Of a stretch of 64,000 nt of DNA, positions 19,801 to 29,072 are shown in pieces. The notes under the pieces were generated by a model, which did no database searches, was not told where the DNA came from, and was given only the letters and a program-made list of their open reading frames with translations. The DNA is taken from assembly GCA_030737875.1 (NCBI GenBank), contig CM060910.1:616231303-616295302 (forward strand), read 5' to 3'. Source of the stretch: Allium sativum. Taxonomy: Eukaryota; Streptophyta; Magnoliopsida; Asparagales; Amaryllidaceae. Within the stretch, counting starts at the first letter, position 1, and every line of letters begins with the position of its first letter. A program made the translations under genes and the position numbers.

Positions 19801-19964
19801 TTGTAAGAGACATGTTTTATTTTGGAATAAAATGAAGTTCTGTTTTACTTAATTATTTATTTATGTTCTGTCTTGTGATAATTCTGTGATGTTATCTCGA
19901 TAATACCTCTCCAAAACTAGTGCATTCCCTTTGTGAGTGACCCTAGCGGAGGTGGGGTGTTACA
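16801..19964 (+). repeat. 3' LTR of element C (3164 bp)
   Basis: Same content as 12023-15158: palindrome 17034-17051 (one arm mutated), GTCGAC at 17060, 17072, 17084, 17102, 17114 and 17126, donor GTAAGT at 17492, hairpins near 18447-18548 and 18558-18660, folded module about 18935-19290, acceptor AG at 19617, AATAAA at 19828. It ends TGTTACA followed by TSD cttat. Confidence 0.95.
17492..19617 (+). other. Putative intron in C 3' LTR
   Basis: Same splice signals as the 5' LTR copy: GTAAGTTC at 17492, CTGAC near 19574, pyrimidine tract and CCCAG|G at 19617. Length 2126 bp. The length differs mainly through the 27-bp segment at about 17865. Confidence 0.6.
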
Positions 19965-20018
19965 CTTATACCACAAACGAGTCTAACCTCGTGTCTTATG
20001 CATTTATTACTCATTTAA

Positions 20019-20125
20019 TTTATGCCCTTGACCTCTCACGTTAGACTACCGTTTGTGGTTGCTGGATGTGCCGGGCGGTTCCGGGCAGTCTTATACCACA
20101 AACGAGTCTAACCTCATGTCTCAGG
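20019..20125 (-). other. Candidate structured hairpin, B copy 1
   Basis: P2 TTAGACT (20041) with AGTCTAA (20105), and P3 GTTTGTGGT (20051) with ACCACAAAC (20095), both perfect. The apical block gccgggcggttccgggca is the reverse complement of the C and D loops. The outer stem is only partly paired. Confidence 0.72.
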
Positions 20126-20639
20126 CATTTATTACGCACTTAATTTATTCAACCCCAATTTGAATTAATATTCCTATTTCGAATTGTCAATAACTTCCAA
20201 ATTATTCTATGTCCATAATTGTCACCTAAATTATGTCCATCATTTCTATGCATATAAATTAGGCCAATTTATGTCTCAAAATTATTATATGTTTTTAAGC
20301 CATTTTATGCCAATTTTTTATAATATTAATATTTTCCCATTGTCCCCACGTTGTTCGTACGTGTAATACATATAATACGTAGGTTAGCAAATAGCCTAAC
20401 TTACAAAAACATCACAACTTGAATAACACGTAAAAATAGATCTAACTTGCAAATAAAAATAGGCTAGCATGGATCAAAACTTGCATGATTATAATATATA
20501 CAATCATAAATTTGCATAATCAATAACTTGCATAAGCAATAGGCATAATTTGCATAAACTACAAACTAGCATGGATCAAATTATATAAGATATGATTTAC
20601 ATAGATCTGTACATATAAAGGTGAACTTGCATATATGAA

Positions 20640-21180
20640 CATGGTTTTCGCATAAACTTGCATATGATCTACATACAAACTTGTATTAAACTTGCATATG
20701 CAATTTAGACATGTAAATTAAGACTTACATATGATTCGCATACAATCTTACATATAAACTAGCATATGATTCATATCAAACTTATATATAAACTTGCATA
20801 TATAATTTAGACATGTAAATTAAGATTTACATTTACACTTGCATATGATTTAGACATGTAAATGTCACAAATGAATCAAATCTAGCATATGTGTTTAGAC
20901 ATATGAACCAACATCATGAATTAAAAATGTAAACTAATATCACATGTTTTGCATGTAAACTAGCATATGTATATACTTGATTCACATATAAACTTATGTA
21001 TAATTCGCATACAGACTTGCATAAGATTCACATACAAACTAGCATATGTAGAAACAGACTTGCATAAGATTGACATACAAACTAGCATTTGATGTACATC
21101 CCAAACTTGCATATAAACTGATGTCGTAAAATGAATCAAGTTAAACATATGTGATTGGACATATGAAATAGATCTACCAA
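20640..21180 (-). repeat. ATGCAAGTT-type degenerate repeats in B 5' LTR
   Basis: Reads on plus as alternating acatataaact, agcatatgatt and cttgcatatg; the B 3' LTR copy is at 2087-2480. On the LTR sense strand the core is catatgcaagtt, as in S. It lies near the start of the putative intron. Confidence 0.75.
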
Positions 21181-21660
21181 CATAAGTTAACAAAACTGTC
21201 ATATGTTCACCAACAGACGATAACAAAGTTAAATAACATCACATGATTCAACATACATGTTCTCATAATCCAAATTATAACTCATCATAATTAATTTATT
21301 AATTATTTTGTGAAAGAAATTATACTCACAAAGACAGGTTAGAGAAGAGAATAATTCGTTCGTCGTTTGTATAAGAATTCTGACTTGCAATTCCTAAGCT
21401 TTAGGAAGAACAACTATCCTAGCAGTAGCATGGAGGCCAAGATACTAATTTAGTTCATGTTTAGGGCTTGAGTCTATGCGTGCTTTTATAGAAGTTTAAA
21501 TCAATAGAAGTCGTTAGATTATCAGAGGAGCAATCACAACCGTCGAGGCTAGATAGAGTTATCCTGAATTTCCACCTATGCCCTAGTGACTCAGCAACAT
21601 GTCAGAAAAGACTCAGCAACAAGTCAGGATCTTCTCATTTCAGATCTTCCCCGGGTGTAG

Positions 21661-21770
21661 GTCGACCCCCTGTCGACCTGTATAGGGGAGGTCGACCCTC
21701 TGATCGACCTGTATTGTGGAGGTCGACCCCTGGTCGACCTGGCCTGGGGCAGGTCGACCTCTAGATCGAC
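21661..21770 (-). repeat. GTCGAC cluster in B 5' LTR with 31-bp period
   Basis: Pairs of GTCGAC (or ATCGAC) at 21661/21672, 21691/21703, 21722/21733 and 21753/21765: 11-12 bp within a pair, and 30-31 bp from one pair to the next. Confidence 0.85.
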
Positions 21771-21977
21771 CTGCCTTGGTAATTTACTATTTAATTTTTT
21801 GAATTTCTTTTGAATCTTCCGAAGGCCATAACTCCTTCATACGGAGTCCGATTGACTTGGACTCTATTCCAAGCAGAATTCCGAGATGAACGCAATGGCG
21901 TAACCCAGTTCTCTTAAGTCTTCTCCTAAAAATTAAGTGTTCTTAAATTTTAATATTTAAAATTATGGGGTGTTACA

Positions 21978-23640
21978 TAAGTGTTCCAGATTTAAAGTTT
22001 CGTCTCGCAAATTGGAGAGGAACGTGAAGACACAAGACGCTTATGCGTGCGCAAGGCCCATTAAAACTATAATTTTATTTTAAAAATTCAGTATACATTT
22101 TATATTTCTTTCGCTGCATAGTAAAAATTTGTACAACTCTGATATTAATGGTATAAATTTTTTTTCTGATGAAATTATTGTACTGTGATTCTGTGTTTAT
22201 TATGTGTACTTTCTATTTAAAACCTATAAGCTAAATAAATCTCCATGGTTTTGAACGTTCTGAGTTGGTTTAATTACCGACTTGGAGCAATAAAAATGGT
22301 ACGTTATTACAGTTGCCAGCAAATCATACACATTGTAGCAGTAATAAAAAATGGAGACATGCATGTAACCGTAATATAATAAGATCAAAACTGTTAGTTT
22401 CAAGTCTAAAGAGTGTACTAATCAACATGTTATCAAGTGTAAGCACATATGGTAAGACAGCGGATTAGTATCAAGTGGCCATAGGACAAACAACAACATA
22501 AATTAAACACATTAATTGTAGTTGAGACATTTGAAGCAAAGAGGACTCATGAGCAAAACTCACCTGCAGAAGTGGCTAGCGGATACAGGTTGCACTAAAC
22601 TGATGGCTTCGGCGCGTCTCGAGACAACGGTGACTCCGTGTGGTGGTGAAGGCGCGACAGCTAATAAGCAGTCGGTGCAATGGACGGTCATGGATGGCGA
22701 CACGGTGCTTCAAGCGCTGGATTTCCGATCAGCCGTGGTAGAGCACGAAAAATATTGATTTATGTAAGTTATTAAAAGTTTGAAAACGAAAAAGAAATGG
22801 GTTCTATTAGGTCTAGTCGAAGATTCGATAGGAGAAAAAAATAATAAATCATTATATAGCTTGAATAGAACGCATCACGTAGCGACAGTTTGTTAATATC
22901 GATTATTATTTTCAAATGACTGTAACTCGAATGTTTTAAATCGGATTCACATGAAACAAGAGACGTCGAAATTTTAATTTTATTAGTGATAGTTTTTGAA
23001 TAGAAAAGAAAATTTCAAATTATAACTATGTTTTTCATGTTATGTTTAAATCAAAATTTGAAAAGGTCGCTATACGTGCAGTTCGGCGTCCGTAAAGGAA
23101 AGTCGAATAAAATGGACTTGTATAAATTATTATAAATTTGGGAAATTTATGATAAATCATATTTTATTATTAAAAGTGATGCGAGTTGAAACATTTTATT
23201 TTTTGAATAACTTTGAATTTATTTTACCTAAATAGCCCTTTTTCAGCACCTTTGGTAACACTTTTAACGCTATTATAATCTGTTCGTTGAATTGATTTGG
23301 TTTTAAAGAATTTTAAGCCATGAATTATTGTTTAAAATTATGAAAAGAATTGTTCAATATTTAAAAAGGATTTCATAGAGCTAAGATTACTTCGGATAAA
23401 ATTTACTTAAACACTACTAATTATAGTATTAAGAGAGAATTTTCATGTATTAAAGCATTATTGGTTATCATAAGACAAAACTCGCCCATTTAGTGTGCTG
23501 TGATATGGGATGAGCTTATGATAGCTTCATTTTCTCAAAGTCATTACAAATTTCTATGCACTGGAATTCACATGGAGTAAACCCATTCCATGTTAGCGGC
23601 ATGGTCCGGTGAATTTTCCCAACTGTAAAGTAAACCTGGC
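21978..23640 (+). repeat. Old LTR debris
   Basis: Several decayed pieces. 22240-22312 reads ttgaacgttctgagttggtttaa...gcgttattaca-like, the reverse of an LTR end found at 25218-25275. 22860-23100 resembles E-type LTR sequence at 44870-45080 (cgaaacaagaaacgtcg and tttgaaaaggtcgct motifs). 23545-23612 is the reverse of the X-family LTR motif at 29505-29565. No element boundaries can be fixed. The patch at 22520-22758 is listed separately. Confidence 0.5.
22522..22758. other. GC-rich exon-like patch with a splice donor on the minus strand
   Basis: A GC-rich island in AT-rich surroundings. On the plus strand it is open for 78 codons (MRHLKQRGLMSKTHLQ...), with no family I recognise. On the minus strand a short frame from an ATG near 22685 (MTVHCTDCLLAVAPSPP...) runs into CTGCAG|GTGAGTTTTG, a near-perfect plant splice donor at about 22565. 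Either a host exon captured in TE debris, or the GC-rich first exon of another LTR leader, as seen in LTR E. I cannot decide the strand. Confidence 0.3.
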
Positions 23641-23954
23641 TCTGCTACCAACTTTAACGACCTGCCTTTTGATCGATTCTTGCTAGTAATTAAACCAACT
23701 TAAATCATTCATAAAGATGGATAGTTATGGGTACAGACATATTCTGAACACAAAGAATAGAACCTTTCATTTCATTACAAAATGTTTACATCAGTTTTAC
23801 AAATATCAGAGTAAAATACAAACTCAGTGGAAACAAATATGCTCTTAGAGGAAGAAGTAAAACCATTTAAAACTCTTGCTCCAAAACTGTATCCAGCTTT
23901 TAAATCTAAACCTGCAAACTAAACTACTAGCTGTCAGAGTGTTTGTTGTGCTGA
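23641..23954 (-). repeat. Possible LTR 3' end with PBS-like site
   Basis: The minus strand reads ...GGTCGTTAAAG then TTGGTAGCAGAGCC at about 23651-23638, an 11 of 12 match to the tRNA-iMet PBS. Rightward the sequence resembles the LTR fragment at 25218 (taacgacct, taattaaaccaact). Old and truncated at 23955. Confidence 0.4.
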
Positions 23955-24603
23955 TGTAATAGCCAAATGTTAATGTTTATAATTTATTCATTCGAATGCT
24001 AAATGTTATAGTTATTAATTCATTCAAGTTAAATTATCAAGCATTGTTTGTTAAGTCAAATCCAAGTCAAGTTTTGGGAAATATGCTAGAAGTTGAATGA
24101 ATATAATCGATAAGGAATTTTCAAAAGATAGAGACTCTAATTAAATTGGTGAAGATTCAGGAATTTGAAAACGGTAGCTCTAACTTCCTAAGACAGGGCG
24201 AAACAAGATCGAGACTCATAATTAAGAAATCCTAACCTAAGAAAACTTAACCAAAGAGACGAATTCGAAATAAGGAATTTTAAAACAAGGCTAAAAGATT
24301 TAAAACCAATTTACATATAACCAAAATTCTTTTAAAGCCTTAAAATCATTTTAACTGTTTTTATTTCAAAATACGCTCTCTCGGAAATGATTCTGAGATG
24401 ATTTCGCTCAGTCTAGGGTATAGCTACCCTATCTCTAATGATTTTTTTTCCAACACCATAAGCTAAGGTTTGTATAAACCAAAACTCCGGTACCAGATGT
24501 AATAGCCAAATGTTATTGTTTATAATTTATTCATTCAAATGATAAATGCTAAATGTTATAGTTATTAATTCATTCAAATTAAAAAGTTAATCATGTTTGT
24601 TCA
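23955..24603 (-). mobile_element. TRIM-like unit with about 100-bp terminal repeats
   Basis: Direct repeats begin TGTAATAGCCAAATG at 23955 and 24499 and stay similar for about 100 bp (tgtttataatttattcattc, gttatagttattaattcatt). Between them lie 440 bp without coding capacity. Left of the right repeat the minus strand reads TGGTACCGGAG after 2 bp, a weak match to a tRNA-Met PBS. No target duplication was found, so a simple duplication is also possible. Confidence 0.45.
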
Positions 24604-24948
24604 GTTCCCATGAAATTTTATCAGATAATTAATAAACTGTTGAAATGAAACATCATCGAAACTCAAGCCAATTTTACCTGAATTGCTGAAAATTCGATCA
24701 TCTGTGGGTTCAAAATCTTTGTTTTCGGACCAAAACGCATGAAGACGAACAAACATTGTTTGTAAATATTGATATATAGTATACAAAGAAGATATAAAAG
24801 GAATTCCAGAATAATCCTGCGCTTGTTCATAGTATACAAACACTTTTTCACGGAGTATAATTGGTTTGTGGTTGTCTTTCTCTTGCATTCTTCTATCTCG
24901 CTGGCATGCCTGTACTGAGATCTTATCTCTATTTGCTGATTTGATCAT
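24601..24948 (-). CDS. Unrecognised 115-residue open frame
   Basis: An open frame of 115 codons with ordinary amino-acid composition. A basic N-terminus (MIKSANRDKISVQACQRDRR) is followed by a mixed hydrophobic and aromatic region (FVYYEQAQDY, FISSLYTIYQYLQTMFVRLH) and an acidic stretch (FWSENKDFEPTDD). No zinc finger, protease, RT, integrase or transposase motif is visible, and I do not recognise the family. It lies between the TRIM-like unit and an old LTR. Unlike most open frames here it is not low complexity. It could be an exon fragment of a host gene, part of a captured gene, or chance. Confidence 0.3.
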   Translation of the reverse strand: MIKSANRDKISVQACQRDRRMQEKDNHKPIILREKVFVYYEQAQDYSGIPFISSLYTIYQYLQTMFVRLHAFWSENKDFEPTDDRIFSNSGKIGLSFDDVSFQQFINYLIKFHGN

Positions 24949-25217
24949 AAATTGGTTACCTTACACACTAACATTTGATGTTACATGCCATTATATTAAC
25001 TTCAATTGCTCTAATGTGTCTTCTCATATTTTTAGAGTACATTAGGCTGTTTGAATTCACTAGGGGTGAACCAATATTCTGTTGCACACACAAGATTTTT
25101 TAGATTTAGTCTTAGAGTAGCCACATATGTATCACTACATGTAAGAAACAAACCACACCTTGTTTTCATGACTTTCTACATCACACCAATATTATGATAT
25201 CAATGTATTTGATACCA
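24949..25217. other. Unassigned AT-rich spacer ending in a PBS-like site
   Basis: No coding sign. At 25207-25214 the plus strand tgataccac gives minus-strand TGGTATCA, the first 8 bases of the iMet PBS, directly left of the LTR-like end at 25218. Confidence 0.35.
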
Positions 25218-26388
25218 CACTATAACGACCTAGCTTTTTAACTGCTCCAAGTCGTTAATTAAACCAACTCAAACGTTCGCAAAGACAGATTGTTATTTCC
25301 ATAGGGTTTAATAAGAATCAAATCACAGAATCAGGCACAGAAATAATACATCTCACAACGGAATATAAATTTATATAATAAATCAAAGTTTACATGAATA
25401 AATACAGTGGAAATTCAATACATTTGGATTTCTAATACATATGGAAATTAATGGAAAAGAAATAAATAAACGAGTCTTCAGAAATCTCCTGCTCCGAAAG
25501 ATGAGATCTCAAACTGTAAATCTCGATCTGACCCTGAGCATCATGCAAAAACACAAAACACTCGAGTCAGGACTAACAATCTCATATAAGTGAATTTACT
25601 CAAGTGAAATGCCCAATGAAATGCATCAATAACTTAGAGAGTGTTTGGGATTCACATCTTCTAAGGATCCGTGGATATATATATATATAATATAACACGC
25701 TATTATAATAGTGTCTATTTAGTAAAGTAAATATAAATAAAATAACGTAAGCGGGATTACATTTTTACCCTTATGCCGTTTACACACACTGTCGTACACA
25801 TTGCATATAAAATACCAGTACATCGGTAGATAGGGATGCTCCCTGATACGACAACGTCAAATCAAAATCGCAGGGGCTCGATCGGGATAAATATGACAAG
25901 GCACCTTCAAAGCAACTTTCTCAAACATTTATTTGGTTTCAAAGTTATTGTTTTAACATATAAAATTTTATCTCGAGTAAAATTCTGAATGACCATTGAA
26001 AGTTTAGGGGAATGAAATGAACCAAGAATGCGATTTACAAAACAAACAAACGATAAAGGTTAGAATTAAAACTATACTTTTAAACTAAGAATTCGAAATA
26101 TGTACTTGGTAAATGTAAGTTGTATGTATACGAATTTGAAATATGAGATTTACGATAAGTCGAACTAGCAAATATGGATAATCTATTCGGATTGGATTCG
26201 TATTTATAAACTATTAGATTTCTACTAATTATATAAAACTATCTTGTTTAAAACAAAAATCTTCTTTGCTATTTGTTTCCAAGCTATTTGCAACTATTTC
26301 AAATAATTTCTTTTATATCAATTATAAATTTTAAATTATTTCAACAAAACTATTATATGATAACTCTTAATTATATATACCTTTCCCA
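25218..26388 (-). repeat. Truncated old LTR (H)
   Basis: On the minus strand it ends ...AGGTCGTTATAG next to a TGGTATCA PBS-like site, which makes this the 3' part of a minus-strand LTR. It is AT-rich with a (TA)n run at 25676-25690 and no open frame. The right edge is set only by the start of recognisable G integrase at about 26389. Confidence 0.45.
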
Positions 26389-26395
26389 GTAGTAA

Positions 26396-26535
26396 GCTCG
26401 TTTTCATATCTTGATACATCTTATTACCACTAGGATGAATCGTCAACCTAGAGTGATGACATATCCTCAAAACTTCATCCCTCAATCCATCTAAGTCAGG
26501 AACAACCAGTTGTCCATTCTTACAAAGCTATCCAT
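26396..26535 (-). pseudogene. Element G integrase zinc-binding domain, truncated
   Basis: The minus-strand translation reads LRDEVLRICHHSRLTIHPSGNKMYQDMK, the HH part of the HHCC zinc domain of Ty3/gypsy integrases (HHSRYTIHPGGTKMYQDL). The CC pair and catalytic core are absent: the sequence changes to unrelated LTR debris immediately after. Confidence 0.82.
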
Positions 26536-26595
26536 CTCGATCGACTTCAAAATCGTTATCTCCGATCTCTATATGATTTCTATAAGCTTATCGTC

Positions 26596-27183
26596 TCACT
26601 TCTGTCTTTTGCCCATCCTTTCGATGAGAGTCAGTCTAATCGATAAGCTTGTTAACATATCGGGATCTAACTCACAATGAGGTCTGAAATCAAATCCGTC
26701 TAAATAGACGAGATGCTTTCGTTCCGAAAACATGGCTCCTAAACTTGCATGTCTCCTACTTAATGCATCGGCTACGGTGTTACCATTATCGAGAGTATAG
26801 GCTATTCCAAAATCATATGACGCCAAAAATTCTAACCCATTGCTACTGCCGAAGATTCAAATCCTTCTGGGAGAAGAGATACTTCAACGACTTATGATTC
26901 GTAAAAAACTCAAATCTAACTCCCAACAAATAATGCCTCCAAATCTTTAAAGCAAATACTATCTCTGCTAACTCTAAATCGTGATTGGATAATTCCTTTT
27001 GTGTGACTTTAGTTGTCGACTCGCATAGGCTACAACTCTATCCTTCTGCATTAACACTGCTCTAAGTCTGGTGTCACATGCATCGGAATATATCACCACC
27101 TCTTCATTCACACTTGGAATGGTCAAAACAGGAGCACTCGTCAACCTTTCTTTGAAAATTCTGAAAGCTTGCTCACACTTCAC
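26596..27183 (-). pseudogene. Element G RNase H
   Basis: Two frames. 26974-27183 has CEQAFRIFKERLTSAPVLTIP followed by VIYSDACDTRLRAVLMQ, with the first catalytic Asp retained (YSDA), and [16 protein letters not shown]. 26596-26826 has the C-terminal YDFGIAYTLDNGNTVADALSRR, the usual end of Ty3/gypsy RNase H before the integrase linker. About 150 bp between them is frameshifted. Non-functional. Confidence 0.85.
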
Positions 27184-28037
27184 ATTCCACGAGAAGATCT
27201 GATTCTTCTTCGTTAAATTAGTTAATGGTGCAGCTATCTTAGAAAAATCCTTGATAAATCGTCGATAGTATCTAGCTAAACCAAGGAAATTCCTGACATC
27301 CGTCGCATTCTTGGGTCGATCCCAATACTATATCCCTTCCACCTTAGTAGGATCCACCACTGTTCCCTGTCCTGACATGACATGACCCAAGAATCTCACT
27401 TCTTCCAGAAGTGACATTTCGAAAACTTAGCCTTCAGCTAATGCTTTCGTAAGATTTCCAAAATAATCCCCAAAATGCGTCTTGTGTTCCTCCTTGATCG
27501 TGAAGTAAACCAATCTATCATCCACGAACACAAGTATGAACTTGTTCAACTGATCCCTGAAAACTCAATTCATAAGATCCACAAAATACGTTAGATGTTA
27601 GTCAATCGAAATGGTATCACCAACCACTCATAAAATTCAGACGGTGTTCTAAAAGCAATCTTCAGCACACTATCCCTATCCACTCTTGATTGTTGGAATC
27701 CCGTCACCAAATCCATTTGGCAAAATACCTTTGCTTCATGAAGCTGATCAAACAAGTCATCAATTCTCAACAATGAATACTTATTTTTCCTAGTCACCTT
27801 ATTCATCTCATGATAATTCACACATAATCATAATGATCCATCAACCTTGGTCGCAAAAACAACTGGTGTACCCCATTCGGATACGCTTCTCCGAATAAAT
27901 CCCTTACTCAAAAGATCGTTCACTTGCACCTTTAACTTTCGTTGTTCCTTAGGCACCATCCATCTAAGTGGCATAATGATAGTTCTGGCTCCATCCACTA
28001 AATCAATCTGAAACTCAATCTCTCGATGTGGTGGCAA
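27184..28037 (-). pseudogene. Element G reverse transcriptase
   Basis: The N-terminal piece 27828-28037 reads LPPHREIEF-type linker, then SKGFIRRSVSEWGTPVVFATK. The middle piece 27591-27821 reads NKYSLLRIDDLFDQL and MDLVTGFQQSRV. The catalytic loop survives as LVFVDDRLVYF near 27505-27540, and FLGHVMS-like and FSRNFLGLARYYRRFIKDF-like sequence follows in shifted frames to about 27230. At least three frame breaks and stop codons. Ty3/gypsy RT; function lost. Confidence 0.85.
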
Positions 28038-28041
28038 TCCT

Positions 28042-28420
28042 ATGACCTCATCAAAAACATCAAAAAACTCTCAAATGATTGACACAGATGACAATCCATC
28101 CCGTGAAATCAAAAGCGAATATAAAAAGCTAATAAGAACTCCATCCTCTGATAGACAACGTATCACCATCGTTCACCCTTCCACATTCTTGATTGTTATG
28201 TCAAGCCTTTTGCAATCCACAATAGCCGCATACCTCTTGAGTCAGCCTATACCCAAAATAATCCCAAACCCAGAAAAGTTCAAACAAAGCAATCACACAC
28301 AAAAGAGCAACCATAAATCGATAGGACTTGACCCCGACAAAACATACGAAGACTCGACAAGCCCCATACTGGATTAGTCACAACCAATGGTTTATCAATA
28401 ATCTTAGGCTATAAACCTAT
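28042..28420 (-). pseudogene. Element G protease region
   Basis: A degenerate minus-strand frame with the pattern YFGYRLTQEVCGYCGLQK near 28205-28260, at the position of the ILGMDWL...DC motif of retropepsins. The D-S/T-G active site is not readable. Assigned mainly by its position between zinc knuckles and RT. Confidence 0.55.
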
Positions 28421-28627
28421 AAACTAACTTGCAAATAATCTCATTACAGATAAAAGAATGAGATGCTCCAAAATCAAACAAAACTCGAACTGAAATACCT
28501 CTGATAGAAAGTGTACCTTACACAATGACACTCTTCCCCTTCTCCATAGCAGTGGACCCCTCGAGGAAGACGGTGCAACATCCAAAGCATACACTCTCAC
28601 AACCTGCTTATCCTTCAATGGTTCCAA

Positions 28628-28760
28628 ACAATTATTCTTTATATGCTATGACTTATCACAGTTACAACATTTTCCCTCTACCTTAAGGTTTTTACAATCC
28701 TTGGAATAATGGCCCTTCTGTTGATAATTATAGCAGGTAACCTCACCCTTCGGCTTCTTC
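28628..28760 (-). pseudogene. Element G gag zinc knuckles
   Basis: The minus strand reads CYNYQQKGHYSKDC (second Cys changed to Tyr) and CCNCDKS*HIKNNC (a stop inside). The spacing matches the two CCHC knuckles of the C gag, so the family organisation is the same; RNA binding would be lost. Confidence 0.8.
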
Positions 28761-29072
28761 TGGCTATTTTCCCCTTGCCGTTGTTGTTTTCGTTTACCAT
28801 TCCACTTCTTATTATTTCCATTACCCTACTATGGCTTTGGCTCCTCCTTGTTCTTAACAATAGCCTCAACCTTCTATGGAAACAAACTCTCCTTCCTTAA
28901 AGCCTTCTCGACTAGCTTCTCATAAGGATCATCAATATGGACGATAAATTGTTTCCCAAGACTCTCATCCACCATAATAAATTTCTTATTCTTTTGATAA
29001 GGATCTCAATATATGAACGAGTATACTTTGACAAAGCTTCGAACTCCATCACATATTCAGTGATAGGCCTTC
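28761..29072 (-). pseudogene. Element G gag, C-terminal part of capsid domain
   Basis: The minus strand reads RPITEYVMEFEALSKYTRSYIE at 29060-28995, the continuation of the capsid motif LKQG...EYxxxFxxLSKY. It stops at 29072, where element X begins; the preceding residues are at 38354 onward. The 28780-28920 stretch is a Lys/Arg/Asn-rich spacer in decayed frame. Confidence 0.8.

Larger units (their letters stand above)
12023..19964 (+). mobile_element. Element C: complete gag-only LTR retrotransposon (7942 bp)
   Basis: Two LTRs (12023-15158 and 16801-19964), PBS, gag, 3' UTR and PPT, flanked by the 5-bp duplication cttat (12018-12022 and 19965-19969). The internal region is only 1642 bp and lacks protease, RT, RNase H and integrase, so the element is non-autonomous. 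It would need enzymes from a related chromovirus such as a live relative of B. Over the first 480 bp or so the LTRs differ by about a dozen substitutions, nearly all transitions, plus small indels, so the insertion is fairly recent compared with B. Confidence 0.93.
11955..20012 (-). other. Candidate structured hairpin, B copy 2, split by element C
   Basis: The two halves are 11955-12022 and 19970-20012. P2 TTAGACT pairs with AGTCTAA and P3 TTTGTGGT with ACCACAAA once C and one TSD are ignored. C cut between the apical loop and the 3' arm of P3 (gggcagtcttat|accacaaac). Confidence 0.7.
19970..21977 (-). repeat. 5' LTR of element B, 5' part
   Basis: Continuation of 10069-12022 after element C. 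On the minus strand it starts TGTAACACCCCATAA at 21977 and carries the conserved box (21905-21825), the GTCGAC cluster, a TATA box (CTATAAAAGC, 21492-21483), donor CTTT|GTGAGTATA at 21329, ATGCAAGTT-type repeats and a hairpin. Joined length with the other part is 3962 bp. The bases after it (taagt) should be the TSD. Confidence 0.9.
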
